A DNA stretch of 64,000 nt, taken from positions 4,092,001 through 4,156,000 of the forward strand of contig NZ_JADEXS020000001.1 of the NCBI RefSeq assembly GCF_015207005.2, written 5' to 3'. The notes under the pieces were generated by a model. That model worked only from the letters and a program-made list of their open reading frames with translations. It made no database searches and was not told the DNA's origin. Positions within the stretch are counted from its first letter, which is position 1. Every line of letters begins with the position of its first letter. This document shows, piece by piece, positions 33,360 to 43,215 of the stretch. Position numbers and translations under genes: made by a program. The stretch comes from Desmonostoc muscorum LEGE 12446 (GTDB lineage Bacteria > Cyanobacteriota > Cyanobacteriia > Cyanobacteriales > Nostocaceae).

Positions 33360-33526
33360 GGGCATGGAGTATCGGGCATCGGGCATTAGGCATTGGGAAT
33401 GTGGGAAGGGTGGAAGGGGTGGGAAGCTTTTTTATAATCTCCCCACACTCCCTCATCTCCCCCTGCCTCCCCTGCCTCCCCTGCCCCCTGCCCCCTGCCC
33501 CCACTCCCCACTCCCCACTCCCCACC
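33360..33526. repeat. G/C-rich heptamer arrays before the kinase gene
   Basis: GGGCATC/GGGCATT units on the left, then CTCCCCTGCC, CCCCTGC and CCCCACT arrays up to the start codon of the kinase at 33528. The 5' leader of that gene is therefore repeat DNA with no Shine-Dalgarno. Confidence 0.65.
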
Positions 33527-33527
33527 C

Positions 33528-35234
33528 ATGAGCCTTTGTATCAATCCCCTTTGCCCCAAACCAAATCACCCAAATAATCATCAAAACCGTTTTTGTCAAA
33601 GTTGTGGTTCTCATCTGGAATTGCTAGGGCGTTATCGGGTGAAGTCTCTGTTGAGTGACAAAACAGGTTTTAGTAAAGTTTATGAGGCATACGAACAAGA
33701 TACCCCCAAAATCCTCAAGGTACTCAAAGAAGAATTATCAAGTGATCCCCAAGCAGTAGAACTATTTCAGCAAGAGTTAACTGTCCTTCTTAAACTGAAC
33801 CATCCCGGCATTCCCAAGGAAGATAGTTACTTCCAATATCAAACCCGAAATGGTTTAGTGTTGCATTGCATTGCAATGGAAAAAATCGACGGGTACAACT
33901 TAGAAGAGTGGTTCCAGCAGCACAATTGCCCGATTTCTCAAGAACAAGCGATCGCTTGGTTAAAACAGTTAACAGAAATTTTGGATTTAGTGCATGGCAA
34001 ACAATATCTACATCGAGATATCAAGCCATCTAATATTATGATTAAACCTGATGGGCAATTAGTAATCATTGATTTTGGCAGCGCCAATGAAATCACCAAA
34101 ACCCACCCAGACGAAATCAGCGACAGCCCCCAAATGACAGCGCTGATGTCATCTGGCTACAGTGCCCCAGAACAAATGAATGGTCAAGGTGTACCCCAAT
34201 CAGATTTCTTTGCCTTGGGACGCACCTTTGTGTTTTTGCTGACGGGAAACCATCCCTTAGATATGTATGATGTCCAGCAAAATTTATTGCACTGGCATGA
34301 TCATGCGATCGATATCTCACCCTTACTATTAAATTTAATTGATTGGCTCATCGCACCGGATGTAGAAAAACGTCCCACCAATGCCCAAGAAATTTTGCAG
34401 CGTCTAGAAGAAATAGAAATACAACTAACAGTAACCACTGCTTCAAATTTCGATTCATTAAATAATTTTAAAGCTGAAGAATTACCATCAGCAATTACTC
34501 AAACTTCCTCAAATTCAGATAAAGAAACAGAAAAAGTACCGCTACTGCCACTTTTTGCAGCACTGTTAGTGGCATTAGGATTACTTAGTATAGTGGCTTT
34601 AGCGACGCAGACATCAAAAATTACTTTGATACCAAATTCCGGACAACTTCCAGAAACAAAAGGTAATATTGATTATTTTCCCTATAAAGAAGGTAGAGAT
34701 AGTCAGGGGAGAATTGCGAAATTTAACATAGCTGTTTTATCATTACAATATAAATGGGTTGTAGGCAGCAATTTTCAAATTAAACATAACGATCAAATTA
34801 TTAGCCTTAACCTTTTAAAATTGAACCTAGAACAAGAAGGTATACAAAATATAATGGAAGAACCTAATGAGATTATCTCTGTAGGTACAACTTCTTGCAA
34901 AAATAATATACGATTTCAACAACGTGTAGCGTTAGAACGTTCCTTACAAATACAAGTTTTAGTAAAAAAATTATTTATTAATCGACCAAGCATTAAACGT
35001 TATCGTTTATTAAATCTGGGTCAATTTCAACGAACTGATTGTCAAGCACATCAGGACTTAACTAGATATCAAAGAAGTATTATAATCATTGGTGTAAAAA
35101 CAGAATCAACAGGTGTAATTATAGATGAAGCTCTACGGAATAGATTAGAAAAAAAACCATTTGCTGATTTTAAATTAGAAGATTATTCCTTGGGAACAGT
35201 TGATAAATTTAAGACAATACCAAGTAATTTATAA
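33528..35234 (+). CDS. Zinc-ribbon Ser/Thr protein kinase, membrane anchored
   Basis: 568 aa. N-terminal four-Cys ribbon (CINPLCP ... NRFCQSCGSHL, 4-28), the common 4-Cys kinase type of filamentous cyanobacteria. Kinase domain about 34-295: KVLKEE lysine, HRDIKPSNIM (about 162), DFGSA, GYSAPEQ. One membrane helix (LLPLFAALLVALGLLSIVAL, about 343-362) and an extracytoplasmic C-terminal domain of about 200 residues with no family I recognise, perhaps a ligand sensor. Start ATG 33528 is fixed by the conserved Cys ribbon that follows it at once. Confidence 0.88.
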   Translation: MSLCINPLCPKPNHPNNHQNRFCQSCGSHLELLGRYRVKSLLSDKTGFSKVYEAYEQDTPKILKVLKEELSSDPQAVELFQQELTVLLKLNHPGIPKEDSYFQYQTRNGLVLHCIAMEKIDGYNLEEWFQQHNCPISQEQAIAWLKQLTEILDLVHGKQYLHRDIKPSNIMIKPDGQLVIIDFGSANEITKTHPDEISDSPQMTALMSSGYSAPEQMNGQGVPQSDFFALGRTFVFLLTGNHPLDMYDVQQNLLHWHDHAIDISPLLLNLIDWLIAPDVEKRPTNAQEILQRLEEIEIQLTVTTASNFDSLNNFKAEELPSAITQTSSNSDKETEKVPLLPLFAALLVALGLLSIVALATQTSKITLIPNSGQLPETKGNIDYFPYKEGRDSQGRIAKFNIAVLSLQYKWVVGSNFQIKHNDQIISLNLLKLNLEQEGIQNIMEEPNEIISVGTTSCKNNIRFQQRVALERSLQIQVLVKKLFINRPSIKRYRLLNLGQFQRTDCQAHQDLTRYQRSIIIIGVKTESTGVIIDEALRNRLEKKPFADFKLEDYSLGTVDKFKTIPSNL

Positions 35235-35423
35235 TATTTACCCTTTAGCCATAAAATACTACAGTATTCATCTACTCTTCTATGGCTAAAGCAGCAGACA
35301 TTAGCACCAAGCAATTAATCAGTCTTGCACCTGAAAGCTGTCAGAATTCAGAATTGAAGAGTCAGAATTCAAAGTCCGACTCGCAGATAAATAAACGGTG
35401 AAACACGACACCATACCTATAAT

Positions 35424-35538
35424 TCAATACAGTTCAGTTAAGCATTTCTTTCTTTTTTTTGCGTCCTTGGCGTCCTTGGCGGTTCGTTCAAAAAATTGAA
35501 TTTGGCAAAGAGTTTTAACCTTAACTGAACCGTATTGA
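35424..35538. mobile_element. 115-bp MITE with 8-bp target duplication
   Basis: Ends TCAATACAGTTCAGTTAAG (35424-35442) and the reverse complement of TCAATACGGTTCAGTTAAG (35520-35538), 18/19 identical. Flanked by the perfect direct repeat CCTATAAT (35416-35423 and 35539-35546). Interior carries TTTGCGTCCTTGGCGTCCTT-type repeat. No coding capacity. Confidence 0.75.
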
Positions 35539-35621
35539 CCTATAATTTAGTGCTGCTTCTATGTGCTGATCCCAATCACCTATACTCTTGATTCAGAATT
35601 CAGAATTTTGAATTCTGAAAT

Positions 35622-36410
35622 TTAAGCTCCCATCCCAGAATACCGCTTCAAACCTGCACGCCAAAGCAAGCGATTGGCACCCAAAAATATTAATATCCAA
35701 CCCACCATTGAGAAAAATCCTTGCCATACATTTACAGGTAGCCCTACCAAAATACTCACAGGAAAATCAATCAAATAGGGAAAAGGTGTAAACATCACTA
35801 TTTTCTGCATAGGTTCTGGAAAAACCTCTAAAGGTGCTATCAAACCAGATAAAAATAGATAAAACAACAACCAGAAATTTTCTAAAGCACTAGCGCGTTC
35901 TGTCCAAAAGGCGAACATAGCAAAGGTGTACTGAATAATAAACCGCAAAGTAAAAGCTAGTGACACCGCCAATGCAAACAGCAAAAATTGACTTAAGCTT
36001 GGTAACCAAAAAGCTTGAGGATAAAGAATAAAAAATAATCCCACTAATAAAAAAGCGAAGCTTAAGCGGGCAAATCTTTCAGAAATATGCCCTGCAATAT
36101 GATGCCATACTGGATCGAGTGGTTGTAGCAACCTGGGCGAAAGTTTGCCTTCTACTACCTCTCTTTCAAAGTCCCAAATTACCCAAGCGACGGTAAATTG
36201 CCTGACAATGAAAACTGTGATGAAGTAACGAGCAAAATCTACAGGTGATAGCCCAAACTGCCCACCTTGGGCTGCTTGTATCCAGACACCCATAAGGATA
36301 ATCGGCAAAGTTCCAGCCAAAACCCATAAAATTAGTTCTGCTCGATACTCAACCATATAGGCATAGTATACTGAGAGGAAAGTTAAGGCTTTTCTAATTA
36401 TCCGCTTCAT
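35622..36410 (-). CDS. ABC-2 type permease
   Basis: 262 aa with six hydrophobic segments, the ABC-2 exporter subunit form related to daunorubicin-type and O-antigen-type permeases. It begins with a short cytosolic arm (MKRIIRKALTFLSVYYAY), and the conserved FWTERASALENFWLL loop is visible around 180. It works with the ATPase encoded upstream (36487-37470, same strand, 76 bp apart). Substrate unknown; the two-gene layout without a binding protein indicates export. Confidence 0.85.
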   Translation of the reverse strand: MKRIIRKALTFLSVYYAYMVEYRAELILWVLAGTLPIILMGVWIQAAQGGQFGLSPVDFARYFITVFIVRQFTVAWVIWDFEREVVEGKLSPRLLQPLDPVWHHIAGHISERFARLSFAFLLVGLFFILYPQAFWLPSLSQFLLFALAVSLAFTLRFIIQYTFAMFAFWTERASALENFWLLFYLFLSGLIAPLEVFPEPMQKIVMFTPFPYLIDFPVSILVGLPVNVWQGFFSMVGWILIFLGANRLLWRAGLKRYSGMGA

Positions 36411-36486
36411 TTATTCACTTCCCGCAACAAAAATTACCCAGCACTCAGAACTCAGAATTCTTGTACAGACGCGATTAATCGCGTCT

Positions 36487-37470
36487 CTACTCCACAACCC
36501 CCGCCTGAAAAACTTGCCCAATCACTTGTTCTACAGGCGGTTCAGTTACTGTTAAATCAATTACCTCTAAATCAGCCAAAATCTTAGATACGGTGCGGGT
36601 GAGCCCCTCTCGTGGCACCAGAAAACGCACTGTTCGTCCTTCTAATACTTGCACATCACCATAGGTCATAAGTTTTTCTATGGGTAGAGGTTGGGCTAAT
36701 TCGATATCGACTTCGCGGTAAGGAGCAAAACGTTCCAAGAGTCCATCTAAGCTACCGTCATACATCAGGCTTCCTTGGTGAATCAACAGCACCCGTTGAC
36801 ACAAAGCTGTGATGTCAGCCATGTAATGACTTGTTAACAGTACTGTAGCTTGATAACGTTGATTGTACTCACGCAAGAAGTCGCGTACCGCGGCTTGAGC
36901 ATTTACATCTAGTCCTAGCGTTGGTTCATCTAGAAATAATACCTGGGGACGGTGCAAAAGTGCTGCCAATAGTTCCGCCTTCATCCGTTCACCCAAAGAC
37001 AACTTCCGCACTGGTTGGGTAAGTTTGCCCTCTAGGGAAAGCATCTCTGTTAATTCTCCCACCCGCCGCTGGAATTCTTTATCGGAGATATTGTACACAG
37101 CAGCATTAATTTTTAAAGAATCCAGGGCTGGTAAGTCCCAAATTAGCTGCTGCTTTTGTCCCATTACCAAGGTAATTTTTTGCAAAAATGCTTCTTGGCG
37201 CCGAAAGGGAACTTGTCCAGCTACTTTGACTGTACCGCCCGAAGGATGAATCAGCCCCGTGAGCATTTTGAGTGTGGTGGTTTTACCAGCACCATTCGGT
37301 CCCAAAAACCCCACCACTTCACCAGGAGCAATTTCAAAGGAAACATCCTCAACTGCTTTTATTGTGCGGTAGGTACGGCGAAAAAAGTGGTTGATTGTAC
37401 CTTTAATACCAGAATTTTTTACCGCTACAGGATAAGATTTGCTTAGCTTTTCAACAATGATGATTGACAT
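36487..37470 (-). CDS. ABC exporter ATP-binding protein
   Basis: 327 aa from the chosen ATG at 37470 (MSIIIVEKLSKSYPV); the frame is open 14 codons further but those residues (MTFEMVLCSSNKKN) are not family-like. Walker A GPNGAGKTTT (about 57-66), Q-loop VMGQKQQ, signature LSLGERMKAELLAAL, Walker B VLFLDEPTLGLD and the H-loop TSHYM are all intact. The C-terminal 100 residues form the regulatory extension common to the CcmA/DrrA type. Pairs with the permease 35622-36410. The palindrome 36467-36486 (AGACGCGATTAATCGCGTCT) abuts its stop codon. Confidence 0.92.
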   Translation of the reverse strand: MSIIIVEKLSKSYPVAVKNSGIKGTINHFFRRTYRTIKAVEDVSFEIAPGEVVGFLGPNGAGKTTTLKMLTGLIHPSGGTVKVAGQVPFRRQEAFLQKITLVMGQKQQLIWDLPALDSLKINAAVYNISDKEFQRRVGELTEMLSLEGKLTQPVRKLSLGERMKAELLAALLHRPQVLFLDEPTLGLDVNAQAAVRDFLREYNQRYQATVLLTSHYMADITALCQRVLLIHQGSLMYDGSLDGLLERFAPYREVDIELAQPLPIEKLMTYGDVQVLEGRTVRFLVPREGLTRTVSKILADLEVIDLTVTEPPVEQVIGQVFQAGVVE

Positions 37471-37600
37471 ATTTTTTTTATTAGAACTACAGAGAACCAT
37501 TTCAAAAGTCAAAATTAAAAAAGACTTTTTTTGTCAAGTGATTAGCGATTTATCGTTTGGCATTTAAATGCAGATTAGCTTAAACACAGATCAACACAGA

Positions 37601-37696
37601 TATAGTAGTTTGCAATTGCGTAGAATACAGACATTTTGTAGGGGCGCACAGCTGTGCGCCCCTACCGTGTACCTCATTCACATGAAAATCGCTATA
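37601..37696. repeat. 96-bp palindromic MITE-like element, copy B
   Basis: Same length as copy A (4999-5094), with TATAG...CTATA ends and the identical 28-bp palindrome core at 37638-37665. The outer arms are inverted relative to copy A (TTTGCAATTG on the left here, on the right there). Lies in a 323-bp gap between the ABC and ABC1-kinase genes that otherwise shows no gene. Confidence 0.65.
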
Positions 37697-37793
37697 AATT
37701 ATCTGTGTTCATCTTTAGTTCAAAATAATCAAACTCGCGTTTAGTAATCATAAGTTCCCAAATTGGGAATTATTCAGCCAAAAAGCATAAATT

Positions 37794-39440
37794 TTACCGT
37801 AAACGTCCCGATCGCAATGTACTAATAATTAGCCACAAACCCAATAAACTCGCCGCTGCAAACAGAATACTGCTTAAAAAAGATAGCTGCGCTGTCTGCG
37901 TTCTGGTGGTAATAATTGCTGCTCCCATAATTAGTGAACCCACCAATATGCTAAAAGACAATCGGTTAGCAGCGTCGTCCATAGTCCGCCGCACGCCATC
38001 TAAGCCTCGCAGCGATAAATTCCACTGTAGGGTTTCGGAGGTAACTCGGTCTAATAATAGTTCAATTTGCCGGGGAGATTGCAGGGACAAGCTTTTAATA
38101 TCTAAGGCTGTTCTGAGGAGCGATCGCACTGGATTATCCCCCAATAACTGCCGACGAAACAAGTCTGTAATTAATGGCTTAATTTCATCCAATAAATTCA
38201 CTTCTGGATTGAAAGTACGCGCCACCCCTTCTAAGTTTGCCAAGGTTTTGGCATACAAACCCATGTTGCTCGGTAAACGAATTTTATTGTTACGGGCAAC
38301 TTGCAATATTTCGTAAATTATTTGACTGAAATTTATCTCAGTCAAGCTGACATTATAATACTTTCGCAGCATCCGGTCATAATCATTTTCTAACCGCGAC
38401 AGAATTACTGGCTGAGCCGAATCTGCTAACTGCAAAGTTAACTGAGCGCACCTTTGAGCATCTAAATCTACGATCGCCAACAACATTTCTGTTAATATCT
38501 GCTGTGTGCGCGGATCGAGTCGTCCCACCATCCCACAGTCCAAAAGGGCAACGCGACCATCTTTGAGATAAAACAAGTTACCCGGATGGGGATCGGCATG
38601 AAAAAAGCCATCTATATATAGTTGCTGAAAAAATGCCCGAAATAACAAAGTAGTTATTTCTTTACGCTCTACGGCAGGATCTTTACCATTATCATTGCTG
38701 TCCAAATCCGCCGACAGGAACGGCACCCCATCCAACCATTCCATCACCAGTAATTTTTCTGTGGTTAAATCCCAATAAATTTCCGCAACTACTATTTGTT
38801 TGGCATCAAACCAGCGACTACTGGATAAATTGCGCCGTAGTTGGTCTGTAAAACCTGCTTCCCGTGTGAAATCTAACTCAGCTTCCAGAGCTTTGGTAAA
38901 TTCTTCGGCGATGGATTTGATTTCGTAGGTTTGCCCAAAATCAGTACGCGCCACTAAATCGGCAATACCTTGAATTAAAGCAATATCTTGGGCAACAGTC
39001 ACATCAATTCCCGGACGCTGCACTTTCAGCGCGACTTCTCGACCGTCTATTAATGTAGCTCGATGCGTCTGGGCGATCGATCCCGCTGCTACTGGCACAG
39101 GGTTAATTGTGCTGAAGGTTTCTGCCAGTGGGCGTTTTAGAGACTTGCGGATGATTAATTCTATCTCCGACCAGGGAACTGGCGGTACCTCATCTTGGAG
39201 AGTTGACAGTTCATCAATGTAGGCGGCGCTCAGTAAATCTGGACGGGTGGAGAGTAGCTGACCAAGTTTGACATAGACAGGGCCTAAATCTACCAAAATA
39301 TTTTTTAAAACCGCAGGTGTCGGTAGCTGGGGTTCATCAGCTTTACCACCAGTCAGTAACCTTCGCATATAGTCCCAGCCATTGCGAAGGAAGACTTCAA
39401 TAATTTCTCGTTGACGGGGAACAGTTTGGGTTAGGAACAT
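37794..39440 (-). CDS. ABC1/AarF (UbiB-like) kinase family protein
   Basis: 548 aa from ATG 39440 (MFLTQTVPRQREIIEVF). The frame continues 32 codons upstream, but that part only translates a G/C-rich heptamer repeat ([20 protein letters not shown]), so I exclude it. UbiB-type marks: KLGQLLSTRPDLL (KxGQ motif), the Ala-rich loop PVAAGSIAQTH, ALKVQRPGI with the Lys, FFHADPHPGN and LLDCGMVGRL. Two membrane helices at the C-terminus (about 495-545). Members act in quinone/prenyl-lipid metabolism as atypical ATP-binding proteins; several paralogues are normal in cyanobacteria. Confidence 0.92.
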   Translation of the reverse strand: MFLTQTVPRQREIIEVFLRNGWDYMRRLLTGGKADEPQLPTPAVLKNILVDLGPVYVKLGQLLSTRPDLLSAAYIDELSTLQDEVPPVPWSEIELIIRKSLKRPLAETFSTINPVPVAAGSIAQTHRATLIDGREVALKVQRPGIDVTVAQDIALIQGIADLVARTDFGQTYEIKSIAEEFTKALEAELDFTREAGFTDQLRRNLSSSRWFDAKQIVVAEIYWDLTTEKLLVMEWLDGVPFLSADLDSNDNGKDPAVERKEITTLLFRAFFQQLYIDGFFHADPHPGNLFYLKDGRVALLDCGMVGRLDPRTQQILTEMLLAIVDLDAQRCAQLTLQLADSAQPVILSRLENDYDRMLRKYYNVSLTEINFSQIIYEILQVARNNKIRLPSNMGLYAKTLANLEGVARTFNPEVNLLDEIKPLITDLFRRQLLGDNPVRSLLRTALDIKSLSLQSPRQIELLLDRVTSETLQWNLSLRGLDGVRRTMDDAANRLSFSILVGSLIMGAAIITTRTQTAQLSFLSSILFAAASLLGLWLIISTLRSGRLR

Positions 39441-39442
39441 TT

Positions 39443-39545
39443 TGGGATGTGGGGAGTGGGGAGTGGGGAGTAGGGACTGGGGACTGGGGACTGGGGACTG
39501 GGGAAGAGTTTTCAAATACCAATTCCCAATCCCCAATCCCCAATA
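39443..39545. repeat. G-rich heptamer array upstream of the ABC1 kinase
   Basis: Tandem GGGGAGT then GGGGACT units on the + strand (39443-39505), then CCCAATC units (39522-39545). It covers the 5' leader of the - strand ABC1 kinase gene and creates a misleading upstream start for it. Confidence 0.75.
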
Positions 39546-39614
39546 CTCCCTTTTTCGACATTCAAGTTATAATCAGAAAATAGGCTTTTTAGCCTCTGCC
39601 AGGGGTTTTAACTT

Positions 39615-40679
39615 TTACAGCAGGTCGGTAAATCGGGAATCGCTTTGGAGAATTTTCAGGATCTGCTTGATTTCTTGGGTACGTTCTTTTTTCACAACGA
39701 GGGTGACATTGCGATCGCGCACAATCACTACATCCTCTAAACCAATAGTAACAACTACATCTTCTGGATTTGAGGCATAAATAATTGCCCCCTGAGTATC
39801 CAGCCCTACATGGGTAGCAAGTTCCACATTTGGAGTCTCTTCTGTTTTCAGTAAGCGCTCGATCGCGTTCCAATCTCCTAAATCATCCCAACCAAAGTCA
39901 ACAGGCAAAACGTATGCTAGACTTGTCTTTTCCATGAGCGCATAGTCTATACTCTTCTTAGGTAACTGGGGATAGACATCAGGTCCGTGTTGTTCTAAAG
40001 GTTCGATGATTTCTGGAGCATGGGTATGTAGTTCCTTAAGAACAACCCCCGCCCGAAAGACGAACATGCCACTATTCCAGCTAAAACGTCCCGTAGATAA
40101 AAAAGTTTCTGCTATTTCACGGTTGGGCTTTTCAGTAAAGCGGTTGACGTGATAAGCTGGCAACTCATTAAAGCTACCTATTTTTTCACCTTGTTCAATG
40201 TAACCGTAACCGGTTGATGGAAAAGTAGGCTTGATCCCCAGTGTGACGATGGCTTCTGTGCTTGTAGCCAATTGCGTAGCCGCGTTTAACGTGTGTGCAA
40301 ACGCCTCTTGGTCGGCAATCCAGTGGTCAGCAGGGAAAAAGCCAATAACAGCGTCTTCTCCATAGCGCTGTTTGATTTCTAAACTTGTCCAAGCAACGGC
40401 TGCGGCGGTGTCTCTTCCTTCTGACTCGATTAGTAAGTTTTGAGATGGTAGATCGGGTAATTGTTGTCGTACCCCTTCAGCTATCTGACTAGAAGTGATT
40501 ACCCACAAGGAATCCCACCCGCCAGCGAGTTTTAACAACCGATCGGCGGTTGCTTGTAATAAGCTTCTAGAGCTACCATCAAGACTTAAAAATTGTTTGG
40601 GTCGGTCTCGCCGACTTAAAGGCCAAAAACGTTCGCCTTTACCACCAGCAAGGATTACAGGGAACAATAAAGTATTCAT
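39615..40679 (-). CDS. manC: Mannose-1-phosphate guanylyltransferase
   Basis: Makes GDP-mannose from GTP and mannose-1-phosphate for polysaccharides. 354 aa from ATG 40679 (MNTLLFPVILAGGKG); ATG 40691 would add MYDN. Nucleotide-binding LAGGKGERFWPLSRRDRPKQ (10-29), GFFPADHW near 112, FTEKPN and WNSGMF around 160-182, GWDDLGDWN near 270. It is the short, single-domain form without the C-terminal phosphomannose isomerase. Divergent from the LCP gene at 40795, which also serves envelope polysaccharide attachment, so shared control is possible. Confidence 0.9.
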   Translation of the reverse strand: MNTLLFPVILAGGKGERFWPLSRRDRPKQFLSLDGSSRSLLQATADRLLKLAGGWDSLWVITSSQIAEGVRQQLPDLPSQNLLIESEGRDTAAAVAWTSLEIKQRYGEDAVIGFFPADHWIADQEAFAHTLNAATQLATSTEAIVTLGIKPTFPSTGYGYIEQGEKIGSFNELPAYHVNRFTEKPNREIAETFLSTGRFSWNSGMFVFRAGVVLKELHTHAPEIIEPLEQHGPDVYPQLPKKSIDYALMEKTSLAYVLPVDFGWDDLGDWNAIERLLKTEETPNVELATHVGLDTQGAIIYASNPEDVVVTIGLEDVVIVRDRNVTLVVKKERTQEIKQILKILQSDSRFTDLL

Positions 40680-40794
40680 GTTGTCATACACGTCTACTGA
40701 AGAACATTACAAGTTTACAGTGAGCTTTTCCACTGGCAATATTTGTAGCTTGCATTAACATACTTTTAGGGAGTGGTTCAGTGGGGAGATAATC

Positions 40795-42312
40795 GTGATA
40801 AAACAAGTCGAATGGTCGGAAAATCAGGTCACATCTCAACAGTTAGCAGAGTTTGAAACAGAAGTGCGATCGCAGCAACTTCAATATCCGGAAAATCAAG
40901 CAACACCTGCACCAGTGGCAGACCCCCAGGAGGAGGTAGAACTCAACCAGCCAGCAAATACGAACCGTAGCGTCGTCGAATCTGTGGGTGCAATTCCTAA
41001 TCAGCTTTATGAGAGATTGGGCTTAACCATGCCTCGATGGCTGTTGTGGTTCATGACGATTGTTATCGGCATGATTTTATCTGGGCTACTGGTGTCAACG
41101 TTAGCGCTGTGGACTCCATTATGGAGCAATTTAGACCGAACAGATGAAGATTTAGGAACTGCTGGTAAGGACGAGCAAAAAATTCCATTACCGGGCGAGT
41201 TATGGAGCAAACTCTCCCAGTACAAGCTTTCACGGCCGATGAATATCCTCATTATGGGGATTGAACCAGTCAGCGGTACTGTTGATGGTTCACCAGAAAG
41301 CTTTGCTGGTAAAAGCGACTCTATGCTGATGGTAAGGCTCAACCCTAGTGAAAAATCTGTACGGGTGCTTTCGATTCCTAGAGATACAATGATCGCCATC
41401 CCAGAAAAGGGAGAAAAGGGTTTAACTAAGGTATCTGATGCCAATGCCCAAGGCGGCCCAGTCTTGGCTGCACGGGTAGTTAGCCGTACTTTAAATAATG
41501 CCCCAATCGATCGCTATATCCGCATTTCTACTAGTGGTTTACGCCAGTTAGTCGATCAATTAGGCGGAGTAGAAGTCTTTGTTCCCCAATCAATGGAATA
41601 TAAAGACTCCAGCAGTCGGCTGTCGATTAATTTGGTTAGTGGCTGGCAAACCCTCAACGGCGAACAAGCAGAACAGTTTATTCGGTTCCGCGAACCAGGT
41701 TTGGGAGATTTGCCGAGAGTGCAGCGTCAACAAGCACTCATCGCAGCCTTGCTGCAACGCCTCAATAGCCCCACCCTTTTACCCAGGTTGCCTCAATTAA
41801 CTCGCCTGATGCGAAAATACTTTGACACCAACCTGAAGATGGAAGAAATGATGGCGTTGGTGAACTTCGGTCTGAACTTAGATCGAGATAACTTCCAAAT
41901 GACCGTTTTGCCTGGTACATTCAGCCGCTTTAGCAAAGACCCTGATAGCTATTGGCTGAACATGACCGGACAACAAAGCCTGTTGAATGATTATGTTGGG
42001 GTAAATGTACCTGGTTTAAAACCAGATATGCGCCAGGTTCCTAACCTCAAAATTGCTATTCAAAATGCTTCCAATCAACCTCAGCTAACTGAAAAAGTTA
42101 TTGCTTATCTCAAACAGAAAGGCTTTACTAATATTTACAAAGTACCTGATTGGCCAGATACCCAACGTCAAACTCAGATTGTTGTCCAAAAAGGCAACCG
42201 ACGAGTAGGGGCTGATTTGCAACAAGTCTTAGGCTTGGGTCAAATTGAGGTGGCGGCTATTGGTGATTTAGAATCTGACCTCACAATTCGCATTGGTAAA
42301 GATTGGAAATAG
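40795..42312 (+). CDS. LytR-CpsA-Psr (LCP) family protein
   Basis: 505 aa, starting at GTG 40795. Cytosolic Gln/Glu-rich arm (1-80), one membrane helix (WLLWFMTIVIGMILSGLLVS, about 81-100), then the LCP domain (about 145-345): MNILIMGIEP, GKSDSMLMVRLNP, RVLSIPRDTMIAIP, and ARVVSRTLNNAPIDRYI, with the conserved Arg and Asp residues for pyrophosphate-lipid binding. A C-terminal LytR_C domain (about 405-505; LKIAIQNASNQPQLTEKVI) is present. LCP enzymes transfer lipid-linked glycans to the wall. Divergent from manC. Confidence 0.92.
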   Translation: MIKQVEWSENQVTSQQLAEFETEVRSQQLQYPENQATPAPVADPQEEVELNQPANTNRSVVESVGAIPNQLYERLGLTMPRWLLWFMTIVIGMILSGLLVSTLALWTPLWSNLDRTDEDLGTAGKDEQKIPLPGELWSKLSQYKLSRPMNILIMGIEPVSGTVDGSPESFAGKSDSMLMVRLNPSEKSVRVLSIPRDTMIAIPEKGEKGLTKVSDANAQGGPVLAARVVSRTLNNAPIDRYIRISTSGLRQLVDQLGGVEVFVPQSMEYKDSSSRLSINLVSGWQTLNGEQAEQFIRFREPGLGDLPRVQRQQALIAALLQRLNSPTLLPRLPQLTRLMRKYFDTNLKMEEMMALVNFGLNLDRDNFQMTVLPGTFSRFSKDPDSYWLNMTGQQSLLNDYVGVNVPGLKPDMRQVPNLKIAIQNASNQPQLTEKVIAYLKQKGFTNIYKVPDWPDTQRQTQIVVQKGNRRVGADLQQVLGLGQIEVAAIGDLESDLTIRIGKDWK

Positions 42313-42346
42313 TCATTGGTCATTGGTCATTGGTCATTGGTCATTG
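42313..42346. repeat. TCATTGG heptamer array
   Basis: Five tandem TCATTGG units immediately after the LCP stop codon. Typical short tandem repeat of filamentous cyanobacteria, prone to length change. Confidence 0.8.
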
Positions 42347-42361
42347 TTAATTAACAAAGCG

Positions 42362-42398
42362 CAAAGTCTGAGCGGAGGTTTCTTCTGCTCAGACTTTG
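42362..42398 (+). terminator. Inverted repeat, possible terminator of the LCP gene
   Basis: 12-bp perfect stem CAAAGTCTGAGC / GCTCAGACTTTG with 13-nt loop (GGAGGTTTCTTCT). There is no strong T-run after it (TAAAAG), so it may be a repeat hairpin and not a classical terminator; a half copy occurs at 7473-7500. Confidence 0.45.
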
Positions 42399-42436
42399 TA
42401 AAAGAGGACAAATGACAAAAGACAAATATTAAAGTT

Positions 42437-42943
42437 ATGAAAAAGATTTTATTCCGCTTTTTGGGTTTGATTGTGATTTTGATACTAGCCTTTTTGTGGA
42501 TTGTACTTAATCCAAAACCTGCTTTTGCTCAACTAAACACAATCAACTACAACAGTATAAATTTAGAAAATCGTGACTTTTCTCATGCTGATTTGGCAGG
42601 TGTAACTTTTGTATCAGCAGAAATGCGAGGGACAAATTTTCAAGGAGCCAATTTAACCAACGCAATTCTTACTAAAGGAGTTTTATTAAAAGCAAATCTG
42701 GAAGGCGCGAATCTGACCGGCGCTTTAGTCGATCGCGTGACTTTGGATGGTGCTAACCTGAAAAATGCCATATTTACAGAAGCAACTTTAACCCGCAGCC
42801 GTTTTTATGATGCTGATGTCACTGGCGCTGATTTTAGCGATGCTTTAATTGACCGCTATCAAGTTTCGCTATTGTGTGAAAGAGCCGATGGCGTCAATCC
42901 GGTTACGGGTGTGTCAACGCGAGATAGTTTGGGTTGTCGATAG
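42437..42943 (+). CDS. Pentapeptide-repeat protein with signal peptide
   Basis: 168 aa. Signal peptide ([20 protein letters not shown], cleavage after about PAFA at 32), then some fourteen pentapeptide repeats of the A(D/N)LxX type ([17 protein letters not shown] ... [14 protein letters not shown]), giving a right-handed beta-helix of about three to four turns. A C-terminal cap with two Cys ([13 protein letters not shown]) may form a disulphide. Similar proteins sit in the thylakoid lumen or periplasm; function not established. Confidence 0.85.
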   Translation: MKKILFRFLGLIVILILAFLWIVLNPKPAFAQLNTINYNSINLENRDFSHADLAGVTFVSAEMRGTNFQGANLTNAILTKGVLLKANLEGANLTGALVDRVTLDGANLKNAIFTEATLTRSRFYDADVTGADFSDALIDRYQVSLLCERADGVNPVTGVSTRDSLGCR

Positions 42944-43215
42944 TAAAAGGTCAACGGGCAATTCTTTTTACTCACAAATAGTTGCTCTTAAAGCACAATA
43001 AATCAGAGGCTAGGAATAAATACTTCCTAGCCTTTTTTTATTTCTATAATGAGGCATTTCATCGATTTCTGCTTTATATCTGATTACTAAATAGATGGGT
43101 CGCTAAATAAGTTCTTCGTAACCTAAAACCTTTAGATTGCAATGTTTTTAGGTGACAAAAGTGACGGGGCGACAACTCTATTATCAGGCTAATTCCACAG
43201 ATAGCGATCGCACGC

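Noticed and set aside
39441..39536. N-terminal extension of the ABC1 kinase
   Set aside because: The 32 extra codons translate a GGGGACT array and give a low-complexity Pro/Ser peptide; the family start is at 39440.
42362..42398. Riboswitch upstream of the pentapeptide gene
   Set aside because: Only one simple hairpin, no conserved riboswitch core; the half copy at 7473 marks it as a repeat.
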